Positions 51,893 through 62,862 of a stretch of 64,000 nt of DNA are shown piece after piece. Numbering within the stretch: the first letter of the stretch is position 1; each line of letters starts with the position of its first letter. A model generated the notes under the pieces. That model saw only the letters and a program-made list of their open reading frames with translations, did no database searches and was not told the origin of the DNA. This DNA is from Verrucomicrobiota bacterium. GTDB lineage: Bacteria > Verrucomicrobiota > Verrucomicrobiae > Limisphaerales > UBA11358. The stretch covers positions 62,001-126,000 of the forward strand of contig JACZKP010000172.1 in assembly GCA_014860005.1 (NCBI GenBank). The letters run 5' to 3'. A program made the translations under genes and the position numbers.

Positions 51893-52765
51893 ATGCGATT
51901 ACTCAGGATTATTTTCGTCTGCGCGCTGCTGACAGTCAGCCTGTCGGTTGTGCCGGCGGCGCTTGGCGCCGGTGGCGAACACAGCGGTCCGCCCGTCACA
52001 GCCGACGCGCCCACCTTGTTTCACGTTGGCCCGCTGCCAGTGACCAACTCGATGGTTTACACCTGGGTCGTGGCGGCAGTGATATTCTTTGTGATTCGAG
52101 CCGGTACGCGAAAAATGGGTGAGGTGCCCTCAGGCGTGCAAAATATCGTGGAGGCGGCCGTCGAAGGGCTGGAGGAACTGACGAAGGGATTGCTCGAGCC
52201 CAAGGTGGCCCGCTGGGTGTTTCCGCTGGTGGCCACTTTCTTCCTGTTCATCGTGGTTTCCAACCTGATGGGCCTGCTGCCGGGCGTGGGCAGCATCAAA
52301 TGGAATGGCAACCCCATTTTCCGGCCGCCCACCGCAGATGCCAACATGACAGTGGCCATGGCCGCCGTGTTCTTCGTGATGAGCACCTGGTGGGCCTTGA
52401 AATACAACGGGCCGCTGGGACTGTTGAAGCACATCTTCGGCATCAAGGGGGGCATGAAGGGATTGATCGTGATACCGCTCTCGCTGATCTTCATATTCAT
52501 CGGCCTGATCGAAGTGATTTCCATTTGCATCCGTCCCGTGGCGCTGGCCATGCGGCTTTATGGGAACATCTATGGCGGCGAAAGCGTATTGACGATCATG
52601 TTAACAACTACGCCGCTGGGGCTGGGGGCGCTGCCGTTTTATTTCCTGGAACTGCTCGTCGCGGTGGTACAGGCGCTGGTGTTCACGCTGTTGTCCATTG
52701 CGTTCATCGGCACGCTCTGCTCGCACAGCGACGACGAGTCGCACGGCGCGAAGGAAACTCATTAG
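51893..52765 (+). CDS. atpB: ATP synthase F0 subunit a
   Basis: The ATG at 51893 gives 290 residues; a GTG at 51872 is an alternative. A hydrophobic leader (LLRIIFVCALLTVSLSVVPA) precedes an extracytoplasmic segment, then the five helices of subunit a. The essential helix reads EVISICIRPVALAMRLYGNIYGGE, with the proton-channel arginine in AMRLYGN; the last helix is FTLLSIAFIGTL. The subunit forms the half-channels against the c ring. It opens the complete cluster atpBEFHAGDC. Confidence 0.95.
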   Translation: MRLLRIIFVCALLTVSLSVVPAALGAGGEHSGPPVTADAPTLFHVGPLPVTNSMVYTWVVAAVIFFVIRAGTRKMGEVPSGVQNIVEAAVEGLEELTKGLLEPKVARWVFPLVATFFLFIVVSNLMGLLPGVGSIKWNGNPIFRPPTADANMTVAMAAVFFVMSTWWALKYNGPLGLLKHIFGIKGGMKGLIVIPLSLIFIFIGLIEVISICIRPVALAMRLYGNIYGGESVLTIMLTTTPLGLGALPFYFLELLVAVVQALVFTLLSIAFIGTLCSHSDDESHGAKETH

Positions 52766-52843
52766 AATTTGCAGTCGGGACCGTGCTCAAGCGCGGACGG
52801 CTGTGGTAACACAAACACAAAACCAAGCAACCAAAGTAAACGT

Positions 52844-53050
52844 ATGATGCTCGCAGAACTCTCTGGCAACCTTCCCATCGGTCTGGTCGGCATGGGCGCC
52901 GCCCTTGGCGTCGGTATCGCTGCCGCCAAAGCCGCGGAAGCCATCGGGCGAAATCCCGGCGCTTTCGGCAAAGTCTTCACTACCGCCCTTATCGGCATGG
53001 CGCTCGCTGAAGGTCTCGCCATCCTGATTTACTTCGTGGTGCCTCGCTAA
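52844..53050 (+). CDS. atpE: ATP synthase F0 subunit c
   Basis: The 68-residue product (ATG 52844, or 52847) forms the rotor ring. It has two helices (LPIGLVGMGAALGVGIAAAK and VFTTALIGMALAEGLAILIY) joined by the polar loop GRNPGAF (residues 35-41). The ion-binding carboxylate is Glu56 in ALAEGLAI. The Gln/Ser ligands that mark sodium-type c rings (Q in helix 1, E-S in helix 2) are absent, so a proton-driven enzyme is expected. It is slightly shorter than the usual 75-85 residues. It starts 78 bp after atpB. Confidence 0.95.
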   Translation: MMLAELSGNLPIGLVGMGAALGVGIAAAKAAEAIGRNPGAFGKVFTTALIGMALAEGLAILIYFVVPR

Positions 53051-53062
53051 ACCTCCCTGGTT

Positions 53063-53566
53063 ATGGGTGAGACCCTCCAAACTCTGGGGATTGACCTGCC
53101 GAAGTTGATCGCGCAGACGATCAACTTCGCCATCGTCATGTTTGTCCTGTGGAAATGGGCTTACAAGCCGGTGCTTAACATGCTCGAATTACGGCGCGAA
53201 AAGATCGCCGAGAGCATGACCAACGCCGATCAGGTCAAGCAAGAGCTGGCCAGCGCCCGGACCAAGTCGCACGAAATCCTCAACGAGGCCGGGACGCAGG
53301 GCAACAAACTGATCGAGGAGGCCCGGACCTCCGCGGCCCGGATTCTCGAACAGGAGACCCAGAAGGCCATTGCCACTGCGAATGACATCATCGCCAAGGC
53401 GCGGCAGGCGAACGAAGCGGAACTGGCCCGCATGAAAACCGAGTTGCGGCGCGAAGTCGGACGGCTCGTGGTCAGCACCACCGCCCGCGTCACGGGCAAG
53501 GTTTTGACCACCGATGATCAGCAGCGGTTGGCCGAAGAAACCAACCGTCAGCTCGCCGCGAACTGA
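53063..53566 (+). CDS. atpF: ATP synthase F0 subunit b
   Basis: The 167-residue peripheral-stalk subunit has one N-terminal membrane helix (LIAQTINFAIVMFVLWKWAY) followed by a long charged coiled coil (ELRREKIAESMTNADQVKQE, ILEQETQKAIATANDIIAKA). The C-terminal part (LRREVGRLVVSTTARVTGKVL) contacts delta and alpha. Only one b-type gene is present, so the stalk should be a homodimer. It starts 12 bp after atpE. Confidence 0.95.
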   Translation: MGETLQTLGIDLPKLIAQTINFAIVMFVLWKWAYKPVLNMLELRREKIAESMTNADQVKQELASARTKSHEILNEAGTQGNKLIEEARTSAARILEQETQKAIATANDIIAKARQANEAELARMKTELRREVGRLVVSTTARVTGKVLTTDDQQRLAEETNRQLAAN

Positions 53567-53578
53567 TTCCGCCGCGCC

Positions 53579-53971
53579 ATGAAGCTCACCAAACAAGCCC
53601 GCCGCGACGCCAAGCAGTTGTTTCGCGGCTGTCTCGTCAACGGGTTGCTGGATGAAAACCGTGTGCGCCAGACCGTCACCGCGGTGATTGCCCGCAAACC
53701 GCGGGGCTTTTTGGCCATTCTTTCGCACTTCCAGCGGTTGGTGAAGCTGGACCTCGAACGCCGCACCGCGCGCGTGGAGAGCGCCGAGGCCGTACCCGAT
53801 TCGCTCAAGACTTCGGTTACAGCGAACTTGGCGCAGCGTTACGGGCCGGGATTGACGGTGACGTTCGGCGTGAATCCGGCATTGATTGGCGGCCTGCGGG
53901 TGCAGGTGGGCAGCGACGTTTTTGACGGCAGCATCCGGGCGCGATTGAACGCGCTCGAAAGCAGTTTTTGA
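53579..53971 (+). CDS. atpH: ATP synthase F1 subunit delta (short form)
   Basis: The 130-residue product is shorter than typical delta subunits (~175-180). The C-terminal half is clearly delta-like: LTVTFGVNPALIGGLRVQVGSDVFDGSIRARLNAL, shown in parts as NPALIGGLRVQVG and DVFDGSIRARL. The N-terminal helical bundle appears reduced (KQARRDAKQLFRGCLVNGLL). Delta clamps the peripheral stalk to the top of F1. It lies between atpF and atpA at 12- and 81-bp spacings. A divergent N-terminal domain rather than a frameshift is likely, since no second frame continues it. Confidence 0.85.
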   Translation: MKLTKQARRDAKQLFRGCLVNGLLDENRVRQTVTAVIARKPRGFLAILSHFQRLVKLDLERRTARVESAEAVPDSLKTSVTANLAQRYGPGLTVTFGVNPALIGGLRVQVGSDVFDGSIRARLNALESSF

Positions 53972-54052
53972 AGGCCTCACGGAGACACCGAGCGCTGGAG
54001 GATGTTTCGGCGCTTTTCGGGTTTCCAAACACGGCCATCGATTTGAACAACT

Positions 54053-55585
54053 ATGAGCAATCTATTGCAGGAAATTGAAGCCCAGATCGCCGGCGTGAAA
54101 ACGTCGGTCGAGAAGCAGAATGTCGGCATCGTCCGCGAAATCTCGGACGGCGTGGCCAAGATCGAAGGTCTGACCGACGCGATGCTCAACGAGATGCTCG
54201 ACTTCGGCAACGGCGTGGTCGGTCTGGCCCTTAACCTTGAAGAAACCGAAGTCGGCGCGATAATTCTCGGCGACTACCTTAGCGTGCATGAAGGTTCGGA
54301 AGTCAAGACGACCGGCAAGCTTTTGTCCGTGCCGGTGGGCAAAGGGTTGCTGGGCCGGGTGGTGGATGCCTTGGGCCGTCCGGTGGATGGCAAGGGGCCG
54401 ATCAAGGAAAGCGGCTTCTATCCGGTGGAGAAAATCGCGCCCGGCATTATCAAGCGCAAATCCGTGAGCCAACCCGTGCAGACGGGCATCATGGCCATTG
54501 ACGCGATGATCCCCATCGGCCGCGGCCAGCGCGAACTGATCATCGGCGACCGCTCGACGGGCAAAACTACAATTGGCGTGGACACGATGATCAACCAGGC
54601 GCGCATCAACAAAGTCGGGCGCGAATCCGGGGACAAGAATTTCCGCCCGATGCACAACATTTACGTCGCCATCGGCCAGAAGCAGTCCAACGTCGCCCGC
54701 GTCATCGCGGAACTCGAAAAGGCGGGCGCGCTGGAAGACACCATCGTCGTCGTCGCAGCGGCTTCGGACTCGGCGGCGAATCAGTATCTCGCACCGTTCG
54801 CAGGGGCAGCGATGGGCGAATGGTTCATGGATAACGGCATGGACGCGCTCATCATTTATGACGATCTCTCGAAACAAGCCGTGGCCTACCGCCAGGTTTC
54901 GCTCGTGTTGAAGCGCCCGTCCGGTCGCGAAGCCTATCCCGGCGATGTGTTCTATCTTCACAGCCGCCTGCTCGAACGCGCGGCGCGGGTCGGCGAGAAA
55001 TATGGCAATGGCTCGTTAACCGCGCTGCCCATCATCGAGACGCAAGCGGGCGACGTTTCCGCGTACATCCCGACGAATGTGATTTCAATCACAGACGGCC
55101 AGATTTATCTGGAAACGGATTTGTTTTATCAAGGCGTGCGTCCTGCGGTGTCGGTCGGTCTCTCGGTGAGCCGAGTCGGTTCCGCGGCGCAGATCAAGGC
55201 GATGAAGCAGGTGGCGGGACGCATCAAAGGCGACCTGGCGCAATACCGCGAACTGGCGGCGTTCGCGCAATTCGGTTCGGACTTGGACGCCAAGACCCAG
55301 GGCATTCTCGAACGCGGCAAGCGCGTCGTGGAGATCTTCAAGCAGCCGCAGTTCAATCCGATTCCCGTCGAAATGCAGGCGGCCGTGCTGTGGTCGGTGC
55401 AGAATAATTTCTTTGACGACATCGCGGTGGACAAGGTGAAGGACTGCCAGACCAAGCTCGCTGACTTCCTGACCACCCGCAAAGCCGACCTGCTGGCGAA
55501 AATCCGCGACGAGAAAGCCATCAGCGATGCCCTGGCCGGTGAACTGAAGACGGCCGTGACGGAATTCAAGCAGACCTACCGCTAA
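54053..55585 (+). CDS. atpA: ATP synthase F1 subunit alpha
   Basis: The 510-residue non-catalytic nucleotide-binding subunit has the usual three domains. The P-loop reads GDRSTGKT (165-172), where most alphas have Gln at the Ser168 position. The arginine finger region is in the [17 protein letters not shown] segment. [26 protein letters not shown] and [17 protein letters not shown] are intact. It is complete and co-linear with the cluster. Confidence 0.97.
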   Translation: MSNLLQEIEAQIAGVKTSVEKQNVGIVREISDGVAKIEGLTDAMLNEMLDFGNGVVGLALNLEETEVGAIILGDYLSVHEGSEVKTTGKLLSVPVGKGLLGRVVDALGRPVDGKGPIKESGFYPVEKIAPGIIKRKSVSQPVQTGIMAIDAMIPIGRGQRELIIGDRSTGKTTIGVDTMINQARINKVGRESGDKNFRPMHNIYVAIGQKQSNVARVIAELEKAGALEDTIVVVAAASDSAANQYLAPFAGAAMGEWFMDNGMDALIIYDDLSKQAVAYRQVSLVLKRPSGREAYPGDVFYLHSRLLERAARVGEKYGNGSLTALPIIETQAGDVSAYIPTNVISITDGQIYLETDLFYQGVRPAVSVGLSVSRVGSAAQIKAMKQVAGRIKGDLAQYRELAAFAQFGSDLDAKTQGILERGKRVVEIFKQPQFNPIPVEMQAAVLWSVQNNFFDDIAVDKVKDCQTKLADFLTTRKADLLAKIRDEKAISDALAGELKTAVTEFKQTYR

Positions 55586-55591
55586 GGTTTC

Positions 55592-56470
55592 ATGCCCAGC
55601 ACCCGCGACATCCGCCGACGCATCAAGTCGGTCAAGAACACGGCGCAAATCACGAGGGCCATGCAGATGGTTGCTTCGTCCAAGATGCGCAAAGCCCAGC
55701 AGGTGGCGCTGGCGGGCCGCCCCTACGCGGCGCTGATGAACAACATGCTGGCGCATGTGTCCGAGCACGCCGGGGATTTCACCCATCCGTTGATGGAGAA
55801 GCGCGAAGTGCGCAAGCGCGCGGTGCTGTTGGTGAGTACAGACAAGGGACTATGCGGCGCGCTGAATTCCAACCTGATGCGCGAGGCGGCGAAGTTCGCC
55901 AAAGACGCAACGGTCTTCGTGTGCGCGGGCCGCAAAGGCTCGCAATTCGTGGCCCGCACCCGGCGCAGCCTGGCGGCGGAATTCACTTACAAGGATTCGC
56001 CGCAGTTCAGTGAGGCGCGCGCCATTTCGCGCTTCATCCAGGAGATGTTCCTGAAAGGCGAGGTGGACCACGTGGACGTGTTGTACACCAATTTCGTGAA
56101 CACCCTCACCCAGAAGCCGGATATCCTGCCGCTACTGCCCATCGGCGAATTAAAGGGCATCAACGCCGGGATTGGCAGCGACGTAACCGCCCCGCAGGAG
56201 AAGTCCCAACTGGAATACCTGTTCGAACCGCAGGCGGACAAGGTGCTGGGCGAACTCCTGCCTCATTACTTGAACTTTCAGGTGTACCAGGTCCTGCTCG
56301 AAGCCAAGGCGTCTGAGCACAGCTCGCGCATGGTCGCCATGAAGAACGCGACTGACAACGCGAAACAATTGATTAAAGACCTGACCCTTGATTACAACAA
56401 GCTGCGTCAGGCGAATATCACCAAGGAACTTCTGGAAATCACCACCGCCCAGATGGCGTTGGGCAACTAG
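55592..56470 (+). CDS. atpG: ATP synthase F1 subunit gamma
   Basis: The 292-residue central-shaft subunit has the long N- and C-terminal helices that form the coiled coil: STRDIRRRIKSVKNTAQITR with AMQMVASSKMRKAQ, and SSRMVAMKNATDNAKQLIKD with LDYNKLRQANITKELLEI at the end. The central Rossmann-like domain has LLVSTDKGLCGALNSNL. It lies 6 bp after atpA and 6 bp before atpD. Confidence 0.97.
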   Translation: MPSTRDIRRRIKSVKNTAQITRAMQMVASSKMRKAQQVALAGRPYAALMNNMLAHVSEHAGDFTHPLMEKREVRKRAVLLVSTDKGLCGALNSNLMREAAKFAKDATVFVCAGRKGSQFVARTRRSLAAEFTYKDSPQFSEARAISRFIQEMFLKGEVDHVDVLYTNFVNTLTQKPDILPLLPIGELKGINAGIGSDVTAPQEKSQLEYLFEPQADKVLGELLPHYLNFQVYQVLLEAKASEHSSRMVAMKNATDNAKQLIKDLTLDYNKLRQANITKELLEITTAQMALGN

Positions 56471-57934
<1,464 letters not shown>

Positions 57935-58026
57935 CGAAGCCTCTTAATCATGATCTTGCTCTGAAACCTGATCTCCCCGAATGAGAACAAGTGCAAGATG
58001 AAGCTTAAGCTTAAGAACTGAAACGC

Positions 58027-58434
58027 ATGGCCACGCTGAAACTCGAGATTGTCACGCCGGACGCGAAAATCTTCTCCGACGATGTGGACATGGTCACGCT
58101 GCCGGGGGTCGAGGGCGAGTTGGGCATCTATCCGCAGCACGTCCCGCTGATGACCCAGTTGTCCGCCGGGGAAATTGTCGTGCGCAAGGGCGCGGAAGAT
58201 TTCTTCCTCGCGGTGGGAGATGGCTTTGTCGAAATCACGGGAGACCATGTGGCCGTGCTGACCGATATGGCCATCCGCGCCGAGAACATTGACGCAACTG
58301 CCGCCGAAGAGGCCCGACGGCGCGCGGAGTCCCGGTTGGGCGAAAAACTGGACGACGAAGAAGTGGCCCGCGTGAATGCGGCGCTGGCCCATTCCCTGGC
58401 CCAACTCAAGGTCAAGCGACGTCAGGGGAAATAG
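58027..58434 (+). CDS. atpC: ATP synthase F1 subunit epsilon
   Basis: The 135-residue product has the N-terminal beta sandwich (LKLEIVTPDAKIFSDDVDMV, LPGVEGELGIYPQHVPLMTQL, DGFVEITGDHVAVLTD) and a two-helix C-terminal arm (EEARRRAESRLGEKLDDEE, LAHSLAQLKVKRRQ). The arm can inhibit ATP hydrolysis when extended. It closes the cluster and converges on typA with 56 bp between them. Confidence 0.96.
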   Translation: MATLKLEIVTPDAKIFSDDVDMVTLPGVEGELGIYPQHVPLMTQLSAGEIVVRKGAEDFFLAVGDGFVEITGDHVAVLTDMAIRAENIDATAAEEARRRAESRLGEKLDDEEVARVNAALAHSLAQLKVKRRQGK

Positions 58435-58490
58435 GGCGCGCAAGCGCGTGCCGCCCCTCAGTCCTTCAGTCCCCTGCCCTGCTCTGGCGG

Positions 58491-60326
58491 TCAGACCTCC
58501 AGAAACCGGATCATCCGGCTCTTCTCCGAGCGTTTACGCTGGTTCTCATCCAGGATCTTTTTGCGCAACCGCAGATTCTTTGGTGTGGCCTCCACATACT
58601 CATCCACGTCAATGTACTCCAAGGCTCGTTCGAGACTGAGTTTGAGCGGGGCGTTGAGCTGGATGCCTTTGCCGTCGCCTTGGGACCGCATGTTGGTGAG
58701 TTTCTTCTCCTTGACCGGATTCACCGGAATGTCGTTCTCGCGCGCGTTCTCGCCGACAATCATCCCGATATAAACCTGGTCGCCCGGCACAACCATCAAG
58801 CGTCCGCGCTCCTGAATCATGTTTAGCGCATAAGACGTGGACTCGCCGGCATCCATCGAAACCAGCGATCCGTTCTTGCGCGCGGCGATTTCACCGCGGT
58901 CTTCACCGTATTCATGAAACAGATGGCTCATGACCCCCATGCCGCGTGTCAGGTTGACGAGATCGGTCTCAAAACCAATAAGGCCACGCATGGGAATCAG
59001 CGCCTCAACCGATACGAGGTTGCCGACGTGGTTCAAGTTCACGATCTGGGCTTTGCGGAAGGAAAGGTTTTCCATCACCGCGCCAAGATTATCATTGGGC
59101 ACTTCCACGAACAACTTTTCAATCGGTTCCAGCGATTCGTCGTTCGGGCCTTTTTTCCATAGCACCTCCGGGCGCGAGACCAGGACTTCGTGACCTTCCC
59201 GGCGCATCTGCTCGACTAGAATCGCGATCTGCATTTCGCCGCGGCCGCTCACGGAAAAAATCTTGGGATCGGGAGTTTGCGCGATGCGCAGGGCGACGTT
59301 GGTGCGCGTCTCTTTCACGAGGCGCTCCCAGATATGCCGGGCGGTGACCAGTTTGCCGTCCTTGCCGGCCAGCGGACCGTCGTTCACCGCGAATTCCATC
59401 TGGATCGTCGGCGGGTCAATCGGGATATACGGCAACGCCTCGCGGGCTTCGGAATCACAAATTGTCTCACCGATGAACACGTCTTCGAAGCCGGTCAGGC
59501 CCACAATGTCGCCGGCATGCGCTTCCTGAACTTCGATGCGCTTCATCCCTTCGAAATGAAAGATCGCCGTGATCTTGCCTTTCGTGATTCTCCCGTGACC
59601 ATGCCGGCAGATGGCGGAGTCACCCAGCTTGACCTTGCCTTCGCAAATCTTGCCGAACGCGATCCGGCCCAGATAATCGCTGTAATCCAGATTCGCCACC
59701 AGCACCTGGAAGCCAACGCCCGCCTTTGCGCGCGGGGGCGGAATGTGCTTCACGATGGCGTCGAAGAGCGGCTCCATAGTGCCAGTGACGTGTTCGAGTT
59801 CCGTCTTGGCAAATCCCAGCTTGGCCGAGCAGTAGATGAACGGAAAATCCAGTTGCTCATCGGTGGCGTTGAGCGACATGAACAATTCAAACACTTCGTC
59901 GAGGACTTTCTTGGGGTTGGCGTTCTCGCGGTCAATTTTGTTGATCACCACGATGGGCTTGGCCCCGGCTTCGAGCGCCTTGCGGAGCACAAAGCGCGTT
60001 TGCGCCTGCGGCCCATCGGCGGCGTCCACCACCAGCAGCACGCCGTCAATCATGTTCATGATGCGCTCGACTTCACCGCCGAAATCCGCGTGGCCGGGAG
60101 TGTCCACAATATTAACGTGGAAATTCTTGTACTTGAAGGCGGCGTTCTTGGCGCGGATGGTAATGCCCTTTTCCTTTTCCAGGTCCATCGAATCCATCAG
60201 GCGTTCCTCAGACGACTCATGCTGGTTGGCGCGGAAGGTGCCGGATTGCTTGAGCAGGCAGTCCACGAGTGTGGTCTTGCCATGATCAACGTGCGCGATG
60301 ATCGCGATGTTTCTTATATGCTGCAT
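58491..60326 (-). CDS. typA: Ribosome-associated GTPase TypA/BipA
   Basis: From ATG 60326 (MQHIRNIAIIAHVDHGKTTL) the product is 611 residues, the normal BipA length; the longer open frame upstream is unsupported. GTPase motifs are G1 AHVDHGKT, switch I with KEKGITI, G3 DTPGH, G4 NKID and a following SAK-type motif (YCSAKLG). Translation-factor domains II, III and V follow, and the C-terminal BipA-specific domain ends NLRLRKKILDENQRKRSEKS. BipA assists ribosome assembly and stress or cold adaptation. It is a stand-alone minus-strand gene. Confidence 0.97.
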   Translation of the reverse strand: MQHIRNIAIIAHVDHGKTTLVDCLLKQSGTFRANQHESSEERLMDSMDLEKEKGITIRAKNAAFKYKNFHVNIVDTPGHADFGGEVERIMNMIDGVLLVVDAADGPQAQTRFVLRKALEAGAKPIVVINKIDRENANPKKVLDEVFELFMSLNATDEQLDFPFIYCSAKLGFAKTELEHVTGTMEPLFDAIVKHIPPPRAKAGVGFQVLVANLDYSDYLGRIAFGKICEGKVKLGDSAICRHGHGRITKGKITAIFHFEGMKRIEVQEAHAGDIVGLTGFEDVFIGETICDSEAREALPYIPIDPPTIQMEFAVNDGPLAGKDGKLVTARHIWERLVKETRTNVALRIAQTPDPKIFSVSGRGEMQIAILVEQMRREGHEVLVSRPEVLWKKGPNDESLEPIEKLFVEVPNDNLGAVMENLSFRKAQIVNLNHVGNLVSVEALIPMRGLIGFETDLVNLTRGMGVMSHLFHEYGEDRGEIAARKNGSLVSMDAGESTSYALNMIQERGRLMVVPGDQVYIGMIVGENARENDIPVNPVKEKKLTNMRSQGDGKGIQLNAPLKLSLERALEYIDVDEYVEATPKNLRLRKKILDENQRKRSEKSRMIRFLEV

Positions 60327-60527
60327 ATCGTAAATGACCGGAGGACCGTCCACCTCGCAAATATAACCTTCGCAATCAACGCTTGCGACCGGGAAACGCT
60401 GGCGGAATGCCAGCCACTGCGAACGACGAGTCTTGCCGGGCTGCGTAGGATGCGGATTTGCGGGCAAAGGTCAAGCCATGCGTGGCGGGAATTGTGCTTG
60501 TCTGGCCCCTGCTGGAGCAAGCCGGCC

Positions 60528-62801
60528 TTACGATCGCTGCAACGCCGCGCGCACCACGCGACATTCGCCATACCCATAGCGCCCGCCAAGTGACTCCACC
60601 ACAACGCCAAGACTGCCGAAACCGTGTTTCTGGAACGCCCCCACGATGGCGCGTTGCGCCTCGGCACTGACCAGCGTGTTCACGTCAATCGCCTCGCCGG
60701 CCAGCATGGCTTCTTCGAGATGACTGAAAATCGTGCTGTCCTTGAAGCCGCGAAGTCTCGCAATCTCCGCCACGGATTTGCCTTGCTGGAAGAAATGCAG
60801 GGTTTCGCGCACCGTGTCGGTCAGGCGCGAGCGGCGCGGCAGGGGCGCGACAACTTCGCTGAAGGAATCGTCGGCGAACATCTGGCGGGGATTTGTCCGC
60901 AGATGTTCGGCAATCTCCGCCAGAAAGACGCGGCCAAACTCGTTGAGCTTCTTGTCCCCCACTCCGCTGATGCGGGAGAACTCCCGGCCATCCGCCGGAT
61001 AAAAGCGCGCCATCTGCCGGAGCGCCACGTCGGAGAATACAATGTAGGGCGGCACACCGCGTTCGTCGGCGAGCTGTTTGCGGAGGGCGCGCAACTTCTC
61101 AAACAACGCTTCGTCGCACGCGATCTCGCCAATCCGGTGCCGCGCCGGTTCGGTCGGAGCAACTGGTTTTGTGAGAGTAATCTGCTGGCGCGACTTGAGC
61201 GCGGCGCGACCGGCATCGGTCAACTCGACGATGCTGAATTTGTCCGTGTTCTGGAATAACAGGCCAAGCCGCGTCAGCTCGCGGCCAATGGCGCTCCATT
61301 CGGCACGGGTGTGTTCGCCGCCGATGTTGTAGGTGGACAGTGTGTGATGCCCGAACTTGCGGACCTTCTCCGTGTCCGCGCCGCACAGCACCTCGACCAC
61401 GTGTTGGATGCCGACGCCGAAACCGCTCTTCTCGCGGATACGATAGACGCAGGACAGGAACTTCTGTGCCGCCAAAGTTCCATCCCAAGTCGCGCGGGGC
61501 GCGAGGCAGTTATCGCAGCCGCCGCAGTTGTATAGTGGCACGGGCGTCTCGCCTGTTCGATTCTGTATGTTCGATTCTGAACTGGTTGCATCGCTTGTGT
61601 CGGTGTTTTCATCGAACGGGCGAGACGCCCGTGCCACCATCTTCTCTCCAAAATAACCGAGCAGAAACTCGCGGCGGCACGTTGCGACTTCGGCGTAATG
61701 AATCATCTGCTCCAGTTGCGCGCGGGCGATTTCGCGTTCCTGAGGATCGGGCTTCTCGTCAATGAACCGCATCTGCTTCACGCGGTCACCGGGGCTGAAC
61801 ATCAGCAGACACTCGCTCGGCAAACCGTCGCGGCCCGCCCGGCCCGTCTCCTGGTAATAACCTTCGATGTTCTTGGGCAGATCGTAGTGAATGACGAAGC
61901 GCACATTCGGCTTGTTGATGCCCATGCCGAACGCAATCGTGGCGCAGATCACCCGCGCCTCGTCGCGGAGAAACGCCTCCTGATTTCGCGAGCGTCCGTC
62001 GCCCGCCATGCCCGCGTGATAGGGCAGCGCCTTTACGCCGTCTTCGGAAAGCTTGCGGGCCAGGTCTTCGGCGGTCTTGCGGGCTTGGACGTAGATGATG
62101 CCGCTCTCCCCGGGTCTGGCTTGCACAAAGGAGAGAATTTGCTCGTAGGCGCCAGACTTGGCCGCGACGCGATAAGTCAAATTCGGCCGATTGAAACTCG
62201 CCACGTAGCATGCGGGGTCGCGCAAGCGCAATTGTTTGACGATGTCCACGCGCACGCGCTCGGTGGCGGTGGCGGTGAGCGCCATTACGGGAACATCCGC
62301 AAACCGTTCCCGCACCACTGAAAGCTGCCGGTATTCCGGGCGGAAATCGTGACCCCATTCGCTGACGCAATGTGCTTCGTCAATGGCGAAGAGGTTCACC
62401 TTCCAGCTTCGCAAATCATCAAGGAAACCCGGCAACATCAAGCGCTCCGGCGCAACGTAGAGCAGGCGGAATTCGCCATTGTGCAGCCCGCGCAGTCGGG
62501 GACGCGATTCGCCGGCCGCCAGGGAGGAATTAAGAAACGTAGCCTCGACGCCTGCGGCTTGCAGCGCGTCCACTTGATCCTTCATCAAGGCAATCAGCGG
62601 CGAAACCACCACCGTCAGTCCCGGCTTCGCCAGGGCGGGCAGTTGAAAGCACAACGATTTGCCGCCGCCCGTCGGCAATACCGCGAACACGTCCTTGCCA
62701 GCCAGCACATCATGAATGATCTCCTCCTGCAACGGACGGAAGGCGCCGAAGCCGAAGTATTTCTTCAGCAACTCATGCAGGGAATTCTGGCTGGGATTCA
62801 C
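60528..62801 (-). CDS. recQ: ATP-dependent DNA helicase RecQ with an in-frame repeat insertion
   Basis: No ATG precedes the conserved region; the GTG at 62801 (MNPSQNSLHELLKKYFGFG) gives 757 residues and is preferred to a TTG at 62873, which overlaps pfkA. Motifs are RPLQEEII (motif 0), LPTGGGKS (I), AIDEAHCVSEWGHDFRPEY (II/aromatic loop), VMALTATAT (III), FGMGINKPNVRFVIHYD and QETGRAGRDGLPS (VI). The RQC zinc site has ATCRRE then CGGCDNCL, split by ~34 extra residues (VARASRPFDENTD...GETPVPL) encoded by a palindromic repeat. A winged-helix part, an HRDC domain (LRALRKQLADERGVPPYIV) and a C-terminal helix-turn-helix follow. It unwinds DNA in recombination repair. Confidence 0.94.
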   Translation of the reverse strand: MNPSQNSLHELLKKYFGFGAFRPLQEEIIHDVLAGKDVFAVLPTGGGKSLCFQLPALAKPGLTVVVSPLIALMKDQVDALQAAGVEATFLNSSLAAGESRPRLRGLHNGEFRLLYVAPERLMLPGFLDDLRSWKVNLFAIDEAHCVSEWGHDFRPEYRQLSVVRERFADVPVMALTATATERVRVDIVKQLRLRDPACYVASFNRPNLTYRVAAKSGAYEQILSFVQARPGESGIIYVQARKTAEDLARKLSEDGVKALPYHAGMAGDGRSRNQEAFLRDEARVICATIAFGMGINKPNVRFVIHYDLPKNIEGYYQETGRAGRDGLPSECLLMFSPGDRVKQMRFIDEKPDPQEREIARAQLEQMIHYAEVATCRREFLLGYFGEKMVARASRPFDENTDTSDATSSESNIQNRTGETPVPLYNCGGCDNCLAPRATWDGTLAAQKFLSCVYRIREKSGFGVGIQHVVEVLCGADTEKVRKFGHHTLSTYNIGGEHTRAEWSAIGRELTRLGLLFQNTDKFSIVELTDAGRAALKSRQQITLTKPVAPTEPARHRIGEIACDEALFEKLRALRKQLADERGVPPYIVFSDVALRQMARFYPADGREFSRISGVGDKKLNEFGRVFLAEIAEHLRTNPRQMFADDSFSEVVAPLPRRSRLTDTVRETLHFFQQGKSVAEIARLRGFKDSTIFSHLEEAMLAGEAIDVNTLVSAEAQRAIVGAFQKHGFGSLGVVVESLGGRYGYGECRVVRAALQRS
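61536..61636. repeat. Inverted repeat inserted in the recQ zinc-binding region
   Basis: The arms 61536-61560 and 61612-61636 are 25 bp each and match as reverse complements at 24 positions (TGGCACGGGCGTCTCGCC, then TGTTCGA or CGTTCGA). The 51-bp spacer encodes the polar stretch ENTDTSDATSSESNIQ. The reading frame of recQ is preserved through the whole unit, and the RASRPF and TGETPVP peptides are the translated arms. Confidence 0.92.
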
Positions 62802-62862
62802 CGGGGAATTATGAAACAGCCGCACCGGATTGAAAACCGCAAACCGTGAGCGGCCGACGCCA

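Noticed and set aside
51757..52122. Possible atpI-like gene before atpB
   Set aside because: The frame overlaps atpB in another frame, has no paired membrane helices and looks like a shadow.
52844..53050. Sodium-type c ring
   Set aside because: The helix-2 site reads ALAEGLAI without the Glu-Ser/Thr pair, and no Gln is present at the helix-1 ligand position.
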